Shown here piece by piece: positions 22,795 through 30,824 of a DNA stretch of 37,445 bases. Each line of letters starts with the position of its first letter. Positions within the stretch are counted from its first letter, which is position 1. The notes beneath the pieces were generated by a model, which saw only the letters and a program-made list of their open reading frames with translations, did not search any database and was not told the DNA's origin. Source of the stretch: Actinomadura formosensis NBRC 14204 (GTDB lineage Bacteria > Actinomycetota > Actinomycetes > Streptosporangiales > Streptosporangiaceae); contig NZ_BCQQ01000066.1 of assembly GCF_001552155.1 (NCBI RefSeq), forward strand, positions 1-37,445. Reading direction: 5' to 3'. The position numbers and the translations under genes are program-made.

Positions 22795-25689
22795 CTACCG
22801 GGCGAACACCTGGAGTTCGGCCGCCCGGACGACCCCCGCCAGCGGGGCGGCGGTGCCGCAATCGGTGCTGGAACGCGGATCGCCGTCCTGCTCGCCCGCG
22901 TACGCCGGCGCACCCGTGCACTGGCTGGAGACGACCTGCAGCCGCAGGTGCGTCGCCTCGGTGTCGCGCAGGTCGAACGAGCGCAGGGTGAGGTCGGGCG
23001 CCGTCGGCCGCGGCCGGTCGGCCGGGAAGGCGTCGGCCGGGCTGGTGTAGACGGTGCGGTACGAGGCGTCCTGCGAGCAGTCGGCCTTCGTGGCGTCACA
23101 GGCCAGCAACCGGAAGGCGCGCAGCGCCGTGAACCGGTTCTGCGTCGCGTTCGCGCCCTCGGGGTCGTCCTGCACCGACGGCCGCAGCATCGCGCTGACC
23201 TGCACCCGGCCGACCCGCACCGGGCGGTCGCCGGCCAGGTCGACGGTCACCTGGCGGCCCGCGACCGGGGCCTGCACCGACTGCCAGTTGGTCGCCTCGG
23301 TCTCGTCCAGCAGCGCCGGCTGGGAGGTCCCGTCGCCGGTGGCGGTCGCACCGTTGACGGCCGCGGCCCGGTTGCGGGACATCGCGACCGGCAGCGTCCG
23401 CCGGGACGAGCCGATCGTCGCGGTGAACCTCCGGTGCCCGAAGCCCTCGCCCACCGCGACGAAGGAGTAGCGGCCGGGCGTGAGGGCGAACGTGGCGCCG
23501 AGCGGGGTCGCCGGGTCGGTGTCGGCCACCGGCATGGCCCGCGCCTCATAGTCGCCCACGTACAGCCGGACCTTGGCGCCCTCGGCGTCGCCGGCCGGCT
23601 TGAGCGTCACCTGGGCGTTGCGCGACAGGGGGGACGCGAAGCTCGGCGCCGGGTCGGCGTCGGCGGGGCCGTTGCTGGCCGCATCCTCTCCCAGTCCGTG
23701 CCGGGCGAACACCTTCCACATCAGCTCGTGGTTCCTGCCGCCGAAGCGGATGGTGTCGGCGGCGAGCAGGGCGTTGCGGTGGTCGACGTAGCTGACCCGG
23801 CCGGTGGCCATCAGCAGCAGCGCGTCGAACGACAGCTGCACCCAGCGGCGGTTGCCGGGGCATTTGCCGACCGGTACCGCCCCGTCCGCGCACTTGCGCT
23901 GGAGGGCGGCGTCGCCGGCGCCGTAGCGCTCGACGAACGCCCGGCGCAGATCGAACTGGGTGGCGCTCCAGATCTCGCCGTTGGCGTGGACCTGGGTGCC
24001 GACCAGGTCGTAGCCGAGGTCGCTGTAGTTGAGGGGACTCCGGCTCATGTCGTAGTTGCGGATTCCGGTGCGCGGCTCACCGGTGACGTAGCCGCCGACG
24101 ACGTACGGGGTCCGGCCGGGGGCGCGGAAGCCGTACTCGTTGAGGTACTCCATCGCGAACAGGTCGGAGGTGCTCTCGTTCATCGCCCCGGCCTGCGGCC
24201 CGCTCCACCCGGTGTCCGGCCCGGCGATCATGCGGCCGGAGATGGCGTGGGTGTACTCGTGCCCGATGACGCTCATGTCGAAGTCGCCGTCGACGCAGGG
24301 CGAGTAGAACGCGCCCGCGATCGGCTGCCACAGGTACATGTTGGTGATCGGGGCGATGCCGTCCGGCGGGGTGATCTGGTTCGCGTTGTCGCGGACGCTC
24401 GCGATCCTCGCCCCGGCCTGCGCGTTGCCCTGCTCGGGGTCGCCGCCGAGGCCGCCCCGGTCGCCGTTGGCGGCCTGCATGTTCCACGCCGACTCGGTGA
24501 AGCCGAGCCGGTAGGACCAGTCGTGCATCCGGTTGTGCTGGACGAACAGGTTCGAGACGGCCGCCTCAAGGTCGGCCTCCTGGGGGCTGTCCATCGTCGC
24601 CGGGTCGCACTTGCCGTTGAACCACTGGTTGGCCCACGGGTAGTGGTACGTCCGGTCCGGTTTCGGCGCGTTGGTGCGGGTGCCGACGGAGTACGGGTCG
24701 CCGTTCGCGCGGTTCTCGTAGGTGCGGGCCGCGTTCCCCAGGCTGGTGGTGGTCGAGGCGCCGGTCGCCGGATCGACGTCCCAGGGCCGCCCGGTGGACG
24801 GGTCGCCGCCGACGGCGAGCAGGCAGCCCGGCGCGGGGGTGGAACACCACGTCCGCCGGGTGTCGCGGGAGGAGTAGTCACCGGACGGGGTCGCCGGGAA
24901 CACCGACCAGCGCGGGTTGTCGCCGTCGTGGTCGACGAGGTTCTCCCGCACCAGGACGGACCCGGTGCGGGCGTCGACGTAGGAGGTGACGGCCCTGGGC
25001 TCGGCCCCGGAGGGCTCGATCAGCGTGACCTGGTAGGCGCTGCGGGCGCCCTCGGCGGTGGGCACCGCCACGAGCCGCGCCGGCCGGCCCGCGCCGGCCG
25101 GGACGGCGATCCCGGCATCGCGTCCGGCCGCGGCCACGGCGTCCTTCGGGGAGAGCGTGGCCGGCGCCGGGGCGGCACCGGCACGGGAGAGGGTGGAGGT
25201 GACCGAGACGACCTCGCCGCCGCGGACGCCGATCGCGACGAGGCCGTCATGGCCGGCGGGCAGGCCGCCGAAGCGCTGGCGCAGCAGCACGGCCGCGCCC
25301 TTCCCGATGGGGTTGACCGCGACCTTCTCCAGTGCGCCGACCGCGGCGGCGTCCAGGCCGTACAGGTCCCTGTGCGCGGTGAGGTACGCGCGGGCGGCCT
25401 TCTCCGGATCGCCGGGCAGGCCGGCGGCCAGGGGGCCGGCATCGGTCACAATGGCGGGCGTGCCGAGCTTGTTCCACCGCACCGTCACGCCCCGGGCGGC
25501 GCTTAACTGGCGGGCCGTGGGAGCCAGGCTGCCGGTTCGGGCGTCCTTGTCGGGCGGTTCGGGATGCTCGCCGGGGGGCTGGGAGCGTGGCGGTGGGGGT
25601 GCGGCCTGTCCGGGGACCGCAAGGCCGGCGGTGAGGAGCGTTCCCGTGGCCGCCAGCGCGGTCACGATGGTCCAGCGTTTCCTGGGCAC
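22795..25689 (-). CDS. Secreted M36 (fungalysin-type) zinc metalloprotease with discoidin-like C-terminus
   Basis: A 964-residue secreted enzyme. VPRKRWTIVTALAATGTLLT begins a signal peptide with likely cleavage after PGQAA. A fungalysin/thermolysin-type propeptide (to about residue 270) precedes the peptidase domain: zinc-binding HEYTH at 477-481 and Glu505 in MNESTSD. After about residue 640 there are Ig-like strands and a C-terminal domain (from LLDETEATNWQSVQAP) resembling an F5/8-type binding module. It should degrade extracellular proteins after autoprocessing. AGGAGG five bases before the GTG at 25689 fixes the start; longer upstream readings are not needed. Divergent from the PPK2 gene across 206 bp. 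Confidence 0.9.
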   Translation of the reverse strand: MPRKRWTIVTALAATGTLLTAGLAVPGQAAPPPPRSQPPGEHPEPPDKDARTGSLAPTARQLSAARGVTVRWNKLGTPAIVTDAGPLAAGLPGDPEKAARAYLTAHRDLYGLDAAAVGALEKVAVNPIGKGAAVLLRQRFGGLPAGHDGLVAIGVRGGEVVSVTSTLSRAGAAPAPATLSPKDAVAAAGRDAGIAVPAGAGRPARLVAVPTAEGARSAYQVTLIEPSGAEPRAVTSYVDARTGSVLVRENLVDHDGDNPRWSVFPATPSGDYSSRDTRRTWCSTPAPGCLLAVGGDPSTGRPWDVDPATGASTTTSLGNAARTYENRANGDPYSVGTRTNAPKPDRTYHYPWANQWFNGKCDPATMDSPQEADLEAAVSNLFVQHNRMHDWSYRLGFTESAWNMQAANGDRGGLGGDPEQGNAQAGARIASVRDNANQITPPDGIAPITNMYLWQPIAGAFYSPCVDGDFDMSVIGHEYTHAISGRMIAGPDTGWSGPQAGAMNESTSDLFAMEYLNEYGFRAPGRTPYVVGGYVTGEPRTGIRNYDMSRSPLNYSDLGYDLVGTQVHANGEIWSATQFDLRRAFVERYGAGDAALQRKCADGAVPVGKCPGNRRWVQLSFDALLLMATGRVSYVDHRNALLAADTIRFGGRNHELMWKVFARHGLGEDAASNGPADADPAPSFASPLSRNAQVTLKPAGDAEGAKVRLYVGDYEARAMPVADTDPATPLGATFALTPGRYSFVAVGEGFGHRRFTATIGSSRRTLPVAMSRNRAAAVNGATATGDGTSQPALLDETEATNWQSVQAPVAGRQVTVDLAGDRPVRVGRVQVSAMLRPSVQDDPEGANATQNRFTALRAFRLLACDATKADCSQDASYRTVYTSPADAFPADRPRPTAPDLTLRSFDLRDTEATHLRLQVVSSQCTGAPAYAGEQDGDPRSSTDCGTAAPLAGVVRAAELQVFAR

Positions 25690-25895
25690 CTTTGCCTCCT
25701 GGAGGCGGGCGGATGAGCCCGGTCTCGGGGGACCGGCCGGGTGGTCGGCCGGCCGATCTAGAGACAAGCAGCACCCCAGAGGAGCAACTAGGGCGAGTCA
25801 CTACGTTTAGGACATACGGACGGCGGGCGGTTGTCGCCCTTGACAGCACCCGTTCTCCATGGAGCAGGTGCGTGCTGCGGAGGTAGAAGTCACCG

Positions 25896-26711
25896 ATGGG
25901 CAAGGACGGCAAGGCCAAGAGACTCCCCCGCGAGCTCTACGAGCGGGAGCTGTTCCGCCTCCAGGCGGAACTGGTGAAGCTGCAGGAGTGGGTGCGGGCC
26001 GAAGGCGCCAGGGTCGTCGTGGTCTTCGAGGGACGCGACGCCGCCGGCAAGGGCAGCACGATCAAGCGGGTCACCGAGTACCTCAACCCGCGGGTGGCGC
26101 GCATCGCGGCGCTGCCCGCGCCGACCGACCGCGAGCGCACGCAGTGGTACTTCCAGCGCTATGTGGAGCACCTTCCGGCCGCGGGCGAGATCACGCTGTT
26201 CGACCGCTCCTGGTACAACCGCGCGGGCATCGAGCGGGTCATGCGGTTCTGCACGAAGGAGGAGTACATGCGCTTCCTCCACCAGTGCCCGAGCTTCGAG
26301 CGGCTGCTCGTCGAGGACGGCATCCTGCTGCGCAAGTACTGGTTCTCCGTCGGCGCCGCCGAGCAGGAGCGCCGCTTCCGCAAGCGGATGAACGACCCGA
26401 TGCGGCGCTGGAAGCTGTCGGAGATGGACCTGGAGTCGATGACCCGCTGGGAGGACTACTCGCGCGCCAAGGACGAGATGTTCCTCTACACCGACATCCC
26501 CGAGGCGCCATGGTACGTCGTCGAGAGCGAGGACAAGCGGCGGGCGCGCATCAACATGATCGCGCACCTGCTGTCGACCATCCCGTACTACGAGGTGCAG
26601 CGGCCGCCGTTGCGGCTGCCGCCGCGTCCCCAGCCGGCGGGATACGAGCGTTCACCGCGCGGCATGCAGAGCTACGTCCCGGACCACACGGCCACCCTCA
26701 GCGAACCGTGA
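25896..26711 (+). CDS. ppk2: Polyphosphate kinase 2 (PPK2 family)
   Basis: A 271-residue protein with the PPK2 Walker A EGRDAAGKGS (45-54), Walker B ITLFDRSWYNRAG (99-111) and the lid sequence FRKRMNDPMRRWKLSEMD. PPK2 enzymes transfer phosphate between polyphosphate and nucleotides, usually generating GTP/ATP from polyP; the single-domain length suggests class I (nucleoside diphosphate phosphorylation). GGAGG precedes the ATG at 25896. Its last 14 bases overlap the 3' end of the convergent membrane-protein gene. Confidence 0.93.
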   Translation: MGKDGKAKRLPRELYERELFRLQAELVKLQEWVRAEGARVVVVFEGRDAAGKGSTIKRVTEYLNPRVARIAALPAPTDRERTQWYFQRYVEHLPAAGEITLFDRSWYNRAGIERVMRFCTKEEYMRFLHQCPSFERLLVEDGILLRKYWFSVGAAEQERRFRKRMNDPMRRWKLSEMDLESMTRWEDYSRAKDEMFLYTDIPEAPWYVVESEDKRRARINMIAHLLSTIPYYEVQRPPLRLPPRPQPAGYERSPRGMQSYVPDHTATLSEP

Positions 26712-27465
26712 CCAGGACGCTTCCGTAGGAGAAGCGTCCATTGTCCTTGGCGACCGCGACGATCAGGGTGGGTCCGGGTCTCACCGCCGTTCCCGGGTCC
26801 GGGAACGGCGCGTCGAAACCATCGGTGCCGCGGATGGCGCCTACAGCGCCAACGGCCTGCCGGCCGGCCTGGACGGCGACGTACGTCGGCGGAGAGTCCG
26901 TCGCCACGTGAATCCGCGGCCTGGTCCCCACGGTGGCCCGGGACGCCGGGGAGAGAATCTGCATGGTCGCGGCGACCTCGGGGGCGATCCGTCCGTCGTG
27001 AGATCCGTCGGCCACCGAGTGGGCGACGACGGCACCGACCGGGCGCAGTGTCCTGTCCTCGACGAGCAGGTAGAAGAATGCGCTGGGCGTGCCTCTGCCC
27101 TGGGTGGTCTCGGCGACCTGCCGCCATGTCGCCGGCCCCTCGGGGTGCATGGTGAGACGGGGCAGGGCCGCCCGCAGGCCGTCCGCCGAACCGTACCGCC
27201 GTTGCGCCTGGGGAGTGAGCAGGTCCCACGCGGCCCGGACATCGCCTTGGGCGAGGGCGGTCTGCCACCGCCGCGGCACATCCCTGATCGCGCTGGTGTC
27301 GGGTGGCAGCCGGCAGCAGGGATCGGAATCGTCCAAGGACCGGCCCGAGTGAAGCCACGCCGCCGCACCGACCGCCAGCCCGATCAGCACCACCACCACG
27401 ACGACGATGAGCGCCGGACCCGTACGTAGCGGCCCACGTCGTTTCGCCGCCGGGGTCGGGACCAT
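26698..27465 (-). CDS. Membrane-anchored protein of unknown function (NTF2-like extracellular part)
   Basis: A 255-residue protein with a short basic N-terminus, one hydrophobic anchor (PALIVVVVVVLIGLAVGAA, about residues 18-38) and an exported remainder. Residues 60-130 (RRWQTALAQGDVRAAWDLLT, then LRAALPRLTMHPEGPATW) look like an NTF2/DUF4878-type domain; residues 165-255 look like an immunoglobulin-like sandwich ending RFSYGSVLVTVR. I do not recognise the family. The ATG at 27465 overlaps the stop codon of the acyl-CoA dehydrogenase fragment as TGATG, showing it was once translationally coupled behind that gene; the loss upstream may have removed its promoter. Confidence 0.7.
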   Translation of the reverse strand: MVPTPAAKRRGPLRTGPALIVVVVVVLIGLAVGAAAWLHSGRSLDDSDPCCRLPPDTSAIRDVPRRWQTALAQGDVRAAWDLLTPQAQRRYGSADGLRAALPRLTMHPEGPATWRQVAETTQGRGTPSAFFYLLVEDRTLRPVGAVVAHSVADGSHDGRIAPEVAATMQILSPASRATVGTRPRIHVATDSPPTYVAVQAGRQAVGAVGAIRGTDGFDAPFPDPGTAVRPGPTLIVAVAKDNGRFSYGSVLVTVR

Positions 27466-27560
27466 CAGCGGACGGGGAGGCCGGTGATGGTGCGGCCGAT
27501 GACCAGGCGCTGGATCTCCGAGGTGCCCTCGAAGATCGTGAAGATCTTCGTGCGCGGACC
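27465..27560 (-). pseudogene. C-terminal remnant of an acyl-CoA dehydrogenase
   Basis: The minus-strand frame ending at 27465 reads KIFTIFEGTSEIQRLVIGRT then ITGLPVR and stop. The IFEGTSEIQR segment is the diagnostic C-terminal motif of acyl-CoA dehydrogenases. Similarity disappears above about 27560 and is replaced by unrelated, less GC-rich sequence. The other ~350 codons are absent from the window. The gene was therefore cut by insertion or deletion exactly at the start of the accessory region. Confidence 0.85.
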
Positions 27561-27689
27561 CGTGACCTGCATTTTCCCTGGTCATCCCCACAATGAGTCC
27601 GTTCCTGACACGCTTGATCCCGTTGTGAACACCCTTTTTCCCACTTGATCAACTCCCAGTAGTCTCCCACACTCCCCCGGGCAGAACCC

Positions 27690-27908
27690 ATGACCGTCCA
27701 CGAGATCGAGACCACCGTCACCCGGCTCCGTGCGCTGGAGTGGCTCACCCGCCAGCCCCTCGACCGGCTTCCCGTCCTGGTGTGGTTCGCCCACGAGGAC
27801 GGCGGCCTCGTCCGGCACCGCACGCAGGGAACCGTTGCCGGGATCCTCATCACCCTCCACGCCGAATACCGCCCCGGTGCCGATCCCCTGGAAGCGTGGA
27901 GACTTTGA
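27690..27908 (+). CDS. Small hypothetical protein
   Basis: A 72-residue frame from the ATG at 27690 (MTVHEIETTVTRLRALEWLT) with acceptable codon use. No known domain is recognised. Its TGA overlaps the next ATG as TGATG. It lies just inside the accessory region after the truncated acyl-CoA dehydrogenase. There is no strong ribosome site, so it may not be expressed. Confidence 0.4.
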   Translation: MTVHEIETTVTRLRALEWLTRQPLDRLPVLVWFAHEDGGLVRHRTQGTVAGILITLHAEYRPGADPLEAWRL

Positions 27909-28204
27909 TGTACCCCATCGTCCAGGACCCGGGCGCCAGCGATCAGACGATCTACACTTGGCGCGGACAGGACCTCATCGACAAAGGTCAGGCACCCGGC
28001 ACGACCTCGACCGAGCAGGCTGAGCTACCGGCGGCCCGCAGACAGATCCGGGAGCTGGAGACCGAGCTGGACGAGGCCTACCTCGCCGTCTTCGGCCAGC
28101 ATCCCGACCTGCCCGGAGCTTCACCACGAGCCAGCCGACCTGCCCTCACCGACCGCGCGGAGGACGAACGTGCTCAGCCAATCAACCTTCATCATCCCGC
28201 CTGA
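27908..28204 (+). pseudogene. Fragment of an IS3-family transposase orfA within a 98-codon frame
   Basis: The segment SDQTIYTWRGQDLIDKGQAP, continuing with EQAELPAARRQIRELETEL, is the helix-turn-helix end and leucine-zipper region of an IS3-type OrfA. The family's N-terminal ~30 residues and the following frameshift/orfB are missing; the frame then runs into unrelated sequence (FGQHPDLPGASPRASRP). It is therefore an IS remnant. It overlaps the next gene by 35 bases. Confidence 0.7.
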
Positions 28205-28793
28205 GATCGAGGCAGGGCTCCTCAGCGGTGACCTCATCCAGTACGGCGGCATTGTGCGCAACCAACTCGGGCAGATCGTGAAGCATCTGAAGGAAGTCCA
28301 GCTTCCCGTGAGCAACGAAGCGGCGGCGGCGCGGGTCGCGGCGGTGCTGAAGAACCCCCGCGTGTTCATCCCGACGCTGGTGGTTGGTGCGGCGGTGATT
28401 GCGGGCGGCGCTGCCTTCGCCACTGCGAGGAAGCGCAAGAAGGCAGCTGTGCCGGAGTGCGTTGAGCGCTACAACGCCTCACTGGGCACTTACCTGGAAG
28501 CGGTCCATGAGGGACGCCTTGAGGCAGACATCATCGACCAGCTCATCTCGGCACTGGATGCTGTCGTGGCCTACTCCGACGAGAACGGCGACAGCATCAG
28601 TCTGGACTTCTCCACTGAGCAGGCCGCAATGCTCGTCCAGATCGTGGTTGATTCCACGAGGCAGCTTGCCGTCGAGAACTCCATCGACCTGAGCGAGCTT
28701 GAGGAAGAGGCACCGGCTTCCGAGAGTGGCACAGTTGTTGACCTGCGGCGTTACCTCGAGGTCCAGAAGAAGCTCTTCACTGACGCGGCATAG
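28170..28793 (+). CDS. Unknown single-pass membrane protein
   Basis: A 207-residue protein from the GTG at 28170, behind GGAGGAC. Residues 1-65 are amphipathic and soluble (begins MLSQSTFIIPPEIEAGLLSG), residues 66-86 are a transmembrane segment (FIPTLVVGAAVIAGGAAFAT), then a basic stop (RKRKK) and an acidic helical domain with SLDFSTEQAAMLVQIV and a late DLSELEEEAP. I do not recognise the family. Third-position GC is visibly lower than in the backbone genes, indicating acquisition from elsewhere. It sits between two transposon remnants. Confidence 0.65.
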   Translation: MLSQSTFIIPPEIEAGLLSGDLIQYGGIVRNQLGQIVKHLKEVQLPVSNEAAAARVAAVLKNPRVFIPTLVVGAAVIAGGAAFATARKRKKAAVPECVERYNASLGTYLEAVHEGRLEADIIDQLISALDAVVAYSDENGDSISLDFSTEQAAMLVQIVVDSTRQLAVENSIDLSELEEEAPASESGTVVDLRRYLEVQKKLFTDAA

Positions 28794-28972
28794 TTCGCCG
28801 GGCCTGATGACTGAAAGGGTATTTGGTCCTGGAATGCGGCTATAAATGCCAGTTCTCGCGTCCCGGGCGCCCGGCGACCTGGCAGCACAGTGAGCCCATT
28901 CCAGCCTGAGTGTGCAGATCACAGCCCGGTTGCGGGCGACGGATGTGGGCTGTGAATGAGTGAAGCCCCTAC

Positions 28973-29827
28973 TAGTGTTCTGAGTCAATAATTCTTTGTT
29001 AGTCGGTAGGTTGTGGGGATGCCGAGCCCGAAGCTGGAACCGGTGGTGTTGTCGGAGGAGGAGCGGTCGGTGCTGACCGGGTGGGTGCGTCGCCGCAAGA
29101 CCTCGCAGGCTTTGGCGTTGCGGGCGCGGATCGTGCTGTTGTGCGCCGAGGGCGGCACGATCGCCCGGGTCGCCGAGCAGGCCGGGACTTCCCGCAACAC
29201 GGTGTCGAAGTGGCGGTCGCGGTTCCTGGCCGGCCGGCTGGAGGGCCTGACCGACGAGCCGCGCCCGGGCCGGCCGCGCGTGATCACCGATGAGCAGGTC
29301 GAGCGGGTGGTCACCGCGACGCTGCAGGAGACGCCCGGTGCGGACACGCACTGGTCGACCAGGTCGATGGCGGCGGCGACCGGGATGTCGCAGCCGGCGG
29401 TCTCGCGGATCTGGCGGGCGTTCGGCCTCACGCCGCACACCGTGCAGACCTGGAAGCTGCCGGCCGGCCCGCAGTTCGTCGACAAGGTCCGCGACGTGGT
29501 CGGGCTGTACCTGGTGCTGGACAACTACGCCACCCACAAGACCGAGCAGGTCCACAAGTGGCTGATCCGCCACCCCCGGTTCCACCTGCACTTCACCCCG
29601 ACCAGCTCATCCTGGCTCAACCTGGTCGAACGCTGGTTCGCCGAAATCACCAACCGCAAACTCCGCCGCTCCGCGCACCGCAGCATCATCGAACTGGAAC
29701 GCGACGTCCGCGGCTGGATCAACGAGTGGAACACCGACCCCAAGCCGTTCGTGTGGACCAAACCCGCCGACGAAATCCTCGAAACCCTCACCGCATACTG
29801 CCAAATAATTAACGACTCAAGACACTA
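28973..29827 (+). mobile_element. Internally deleted IS630-family element with both ends intact
   Basis: The element spans 28975-29825 and is flanked by TA at 28973-28974 and 29826-29827, the target duplication of IS630/Tc1-mariner elements. The terminal inverted repeats at 28975-28998 and 29802-29825 match at 19 of 24 positions (outer GTGTTCTGAGTC versus GTGTCTTGAGTC when both are read inward). At 851 bp it is shorter than normal IS630 elements because the transposase gene lost an internal segment. It could still be mobilised in trans by a related transposase. Confidence 0.85.
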
Positions 29828-29828
29828 G
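29019..29828 (+). pseudogene. IS630-family transposase, in-frame internal deletion removing first catalytic Asp
   Basis: The N-terminal helix-turn-helix regions (ALRARIVLLCAEGGTIARVA; TRSMAAATGMSQPAVSRIW) and the end of the DDE domain (VLDNYATHKTEQV, TPTSSSWLNLVERWFAEITN) are intact. Between DVVGLYL and VLDNYATHK, near base 29515, the family normally has about 90 residues including the VDEKSQ motif with the first catalytic Asp; these are missing without loss of frame. The protein (~269 residues against about 360) should be catalytically dead. The stop codon TAG is made from the target-site TA plus the flanking G. Confidence 0.85.
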
Positions 29829-29847
29829 AGCCTCTGCCGAAACCGGG
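29827..29847 (+). repeat. 21-base repeat, copy A
   Basis: The 21 bases beginning AGAGCCTC immediately right of the IS630 end recur at 37095-37115 with 18 of 21 matches and in the same orientation. The two copies bracket the ABC/two-component/MATE block. They may be ends of a lost insertion sequence. Confidence 0.4.
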
Positions 29848-29981
29848 GCTCTTCATGGAGCGGCGAGAGAGTGCGGCATTGGCGTTCGTGACCATGTTGC
29901 AGGTGCTGCGGCAACGCGGTACACGGTGCTGATCTTGCGTGAGGTGCGGGGCTGGTTCGCGTGTGAGGTTGCCGATCTGTC

Positions 29982-30086
29982 TCACGGGCCTGCGGCCGTC
30001 AACGGAAGGAGCCCGCAGAGGACCAGCAGGAGCGCGACACCAGCCAGGGCAGCAACCCCGATGATCGTGAGAGTTCGTTTGGTCAT
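29982..30086 (-). CDS. 34-residue hydrophobic peptide at the end of the ABC operon
   Basis: From the ATG at 30086 to the TGA ending at 29982: a basic start (MTKRTLTIIG) and one hydrophobic helix (VAALAGVALLLVLCGLLPLT), ending TAAGP. AAGGG lies seven bases before the ATG, and the frame begins 12 bases after the stop codon of the second permease, so it is well placed as the last gene of that operon. It resembles a single-pass small membrane subunit or a bare signal-anchor. It has no recognisable family and is too short for routine gene finding. Confidence 0.55.
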   Translation of the reverse strand: MTKRTLTIIGVAALAGVALLLVLCGLLPLTAAGP

Positions 30087-30098
30087 TGACGTGTCCCT

Positions 30099-30824
30099 TC
30101 ACGCGTCGCGGGTGATGAACAGGACCGCGCCCAGCAGCAGGGCGGCGCCGGCGTAGGCGGCCAGGACACCGAGACCGCTCCACGGTCCGATGGGCAGGTC
30201 ACCGAGGTTGGTGGTCGCCTGCACGGCGAGTCCGGCGGACATCGGTGCGTACCGCTCGATTCGGATGTGCCAGCGTTCGTCGCCGATGAACTGGGCGAGC
30301 AGCGGAAAGAGGTAGAGCAGGCTCAGGACGGTGGTGAGGGCTGCGGCGGTGTGCCGAAGTGCGGTCGCGATGCCGAGGCTGAGCAGGGTGACGAGGCTGA
30401 GGTAGAGCACGGTGCCCAAGGCCGCGCGCAGGGTCGGTCCGCTGGTTACGGTGAGGCCCTGGTCCCCCACCAGGATCCGGGCGGCGACCAGCGATCCGGT
30501 CACACTGGCCAGCCCGGTGCTGATGACGGTCGCGATGACGGTCGCCGCCTTGGCGAGCAGGACCCCGGTCCTGCGCGGGGCGCAGACCAGGGTGGTGGAT
30601 ACAAGGCCGCTGGCATATTCGTTGGTCATCACCGACACGGCGAGCACGACGATGGCGATCTGTCCGCAGTAGACGCCCGAGAGACCGGCTGCTACCGGGT
30701 CCGGCCCGGTCGTCAGGGCGACCGTCGCGGCGCCCAGTGCGATCGTCGACGTGGCGGCGGCCAATAGCAGCCATGCGGTGCTGCGTATCGTGTGCAACTT
30801 CGTCCATTCGGCGCGCAGGATCAT
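30099..30824 (-). CDS. ABC-2 type permease subunit
   Basis: A 241-residue integral membrane protein with about six hydrophobic segments. It begins MILRAEWTKLHTIRSTAWLL, the typical cytoplasmic amphipathic start of ABC-2 permeases, and has the conserved NEYASGLVSTTL motif after the second helix. The ATG at 30824 overlaps the stop codon of the preceding permease as ATGA, so the two are translationally coupled. It should pair with the larger permease and the ATPase at 32170-33102 as an exporter, possibly of an antimicrobial or lipid-like compound. Confidence 0.88.
   Translation of the reverse strand: MILRAEWTKLHTIRSTAWLLLAAATSTIALGAATVALTTGPDPVAAGLSGVYCGQIAIVVLAVSVMTNEYASGLVSTTLVCAPRRTGVLLAKAATVIATVISTGLASVTGSLVAARILVGDQGLTVTSGPTLRAALGTVLYLSLVTLLSLGIATALRHTAAALTTVLSLLYLFPLLAQFIGDERWHIRIERYAPMSAGLAVQATTNLGDLPIGPWSGLGVLAAYAGAALLLGAVLFITRDA

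Noticed and set aside
25840..25845. TTGACA as a -35 box for the PPK2 gene
   Set aside because: No acceptable -10 hexamer lies 16-19 bases downstream; the match is probably chance.
28854..28900. Palindrome CCCGGGCGCCCGG near 28880 as an IS end or attachment site
   Set aside because: It has no partner copy and no link to the IS630 terminal repeats.
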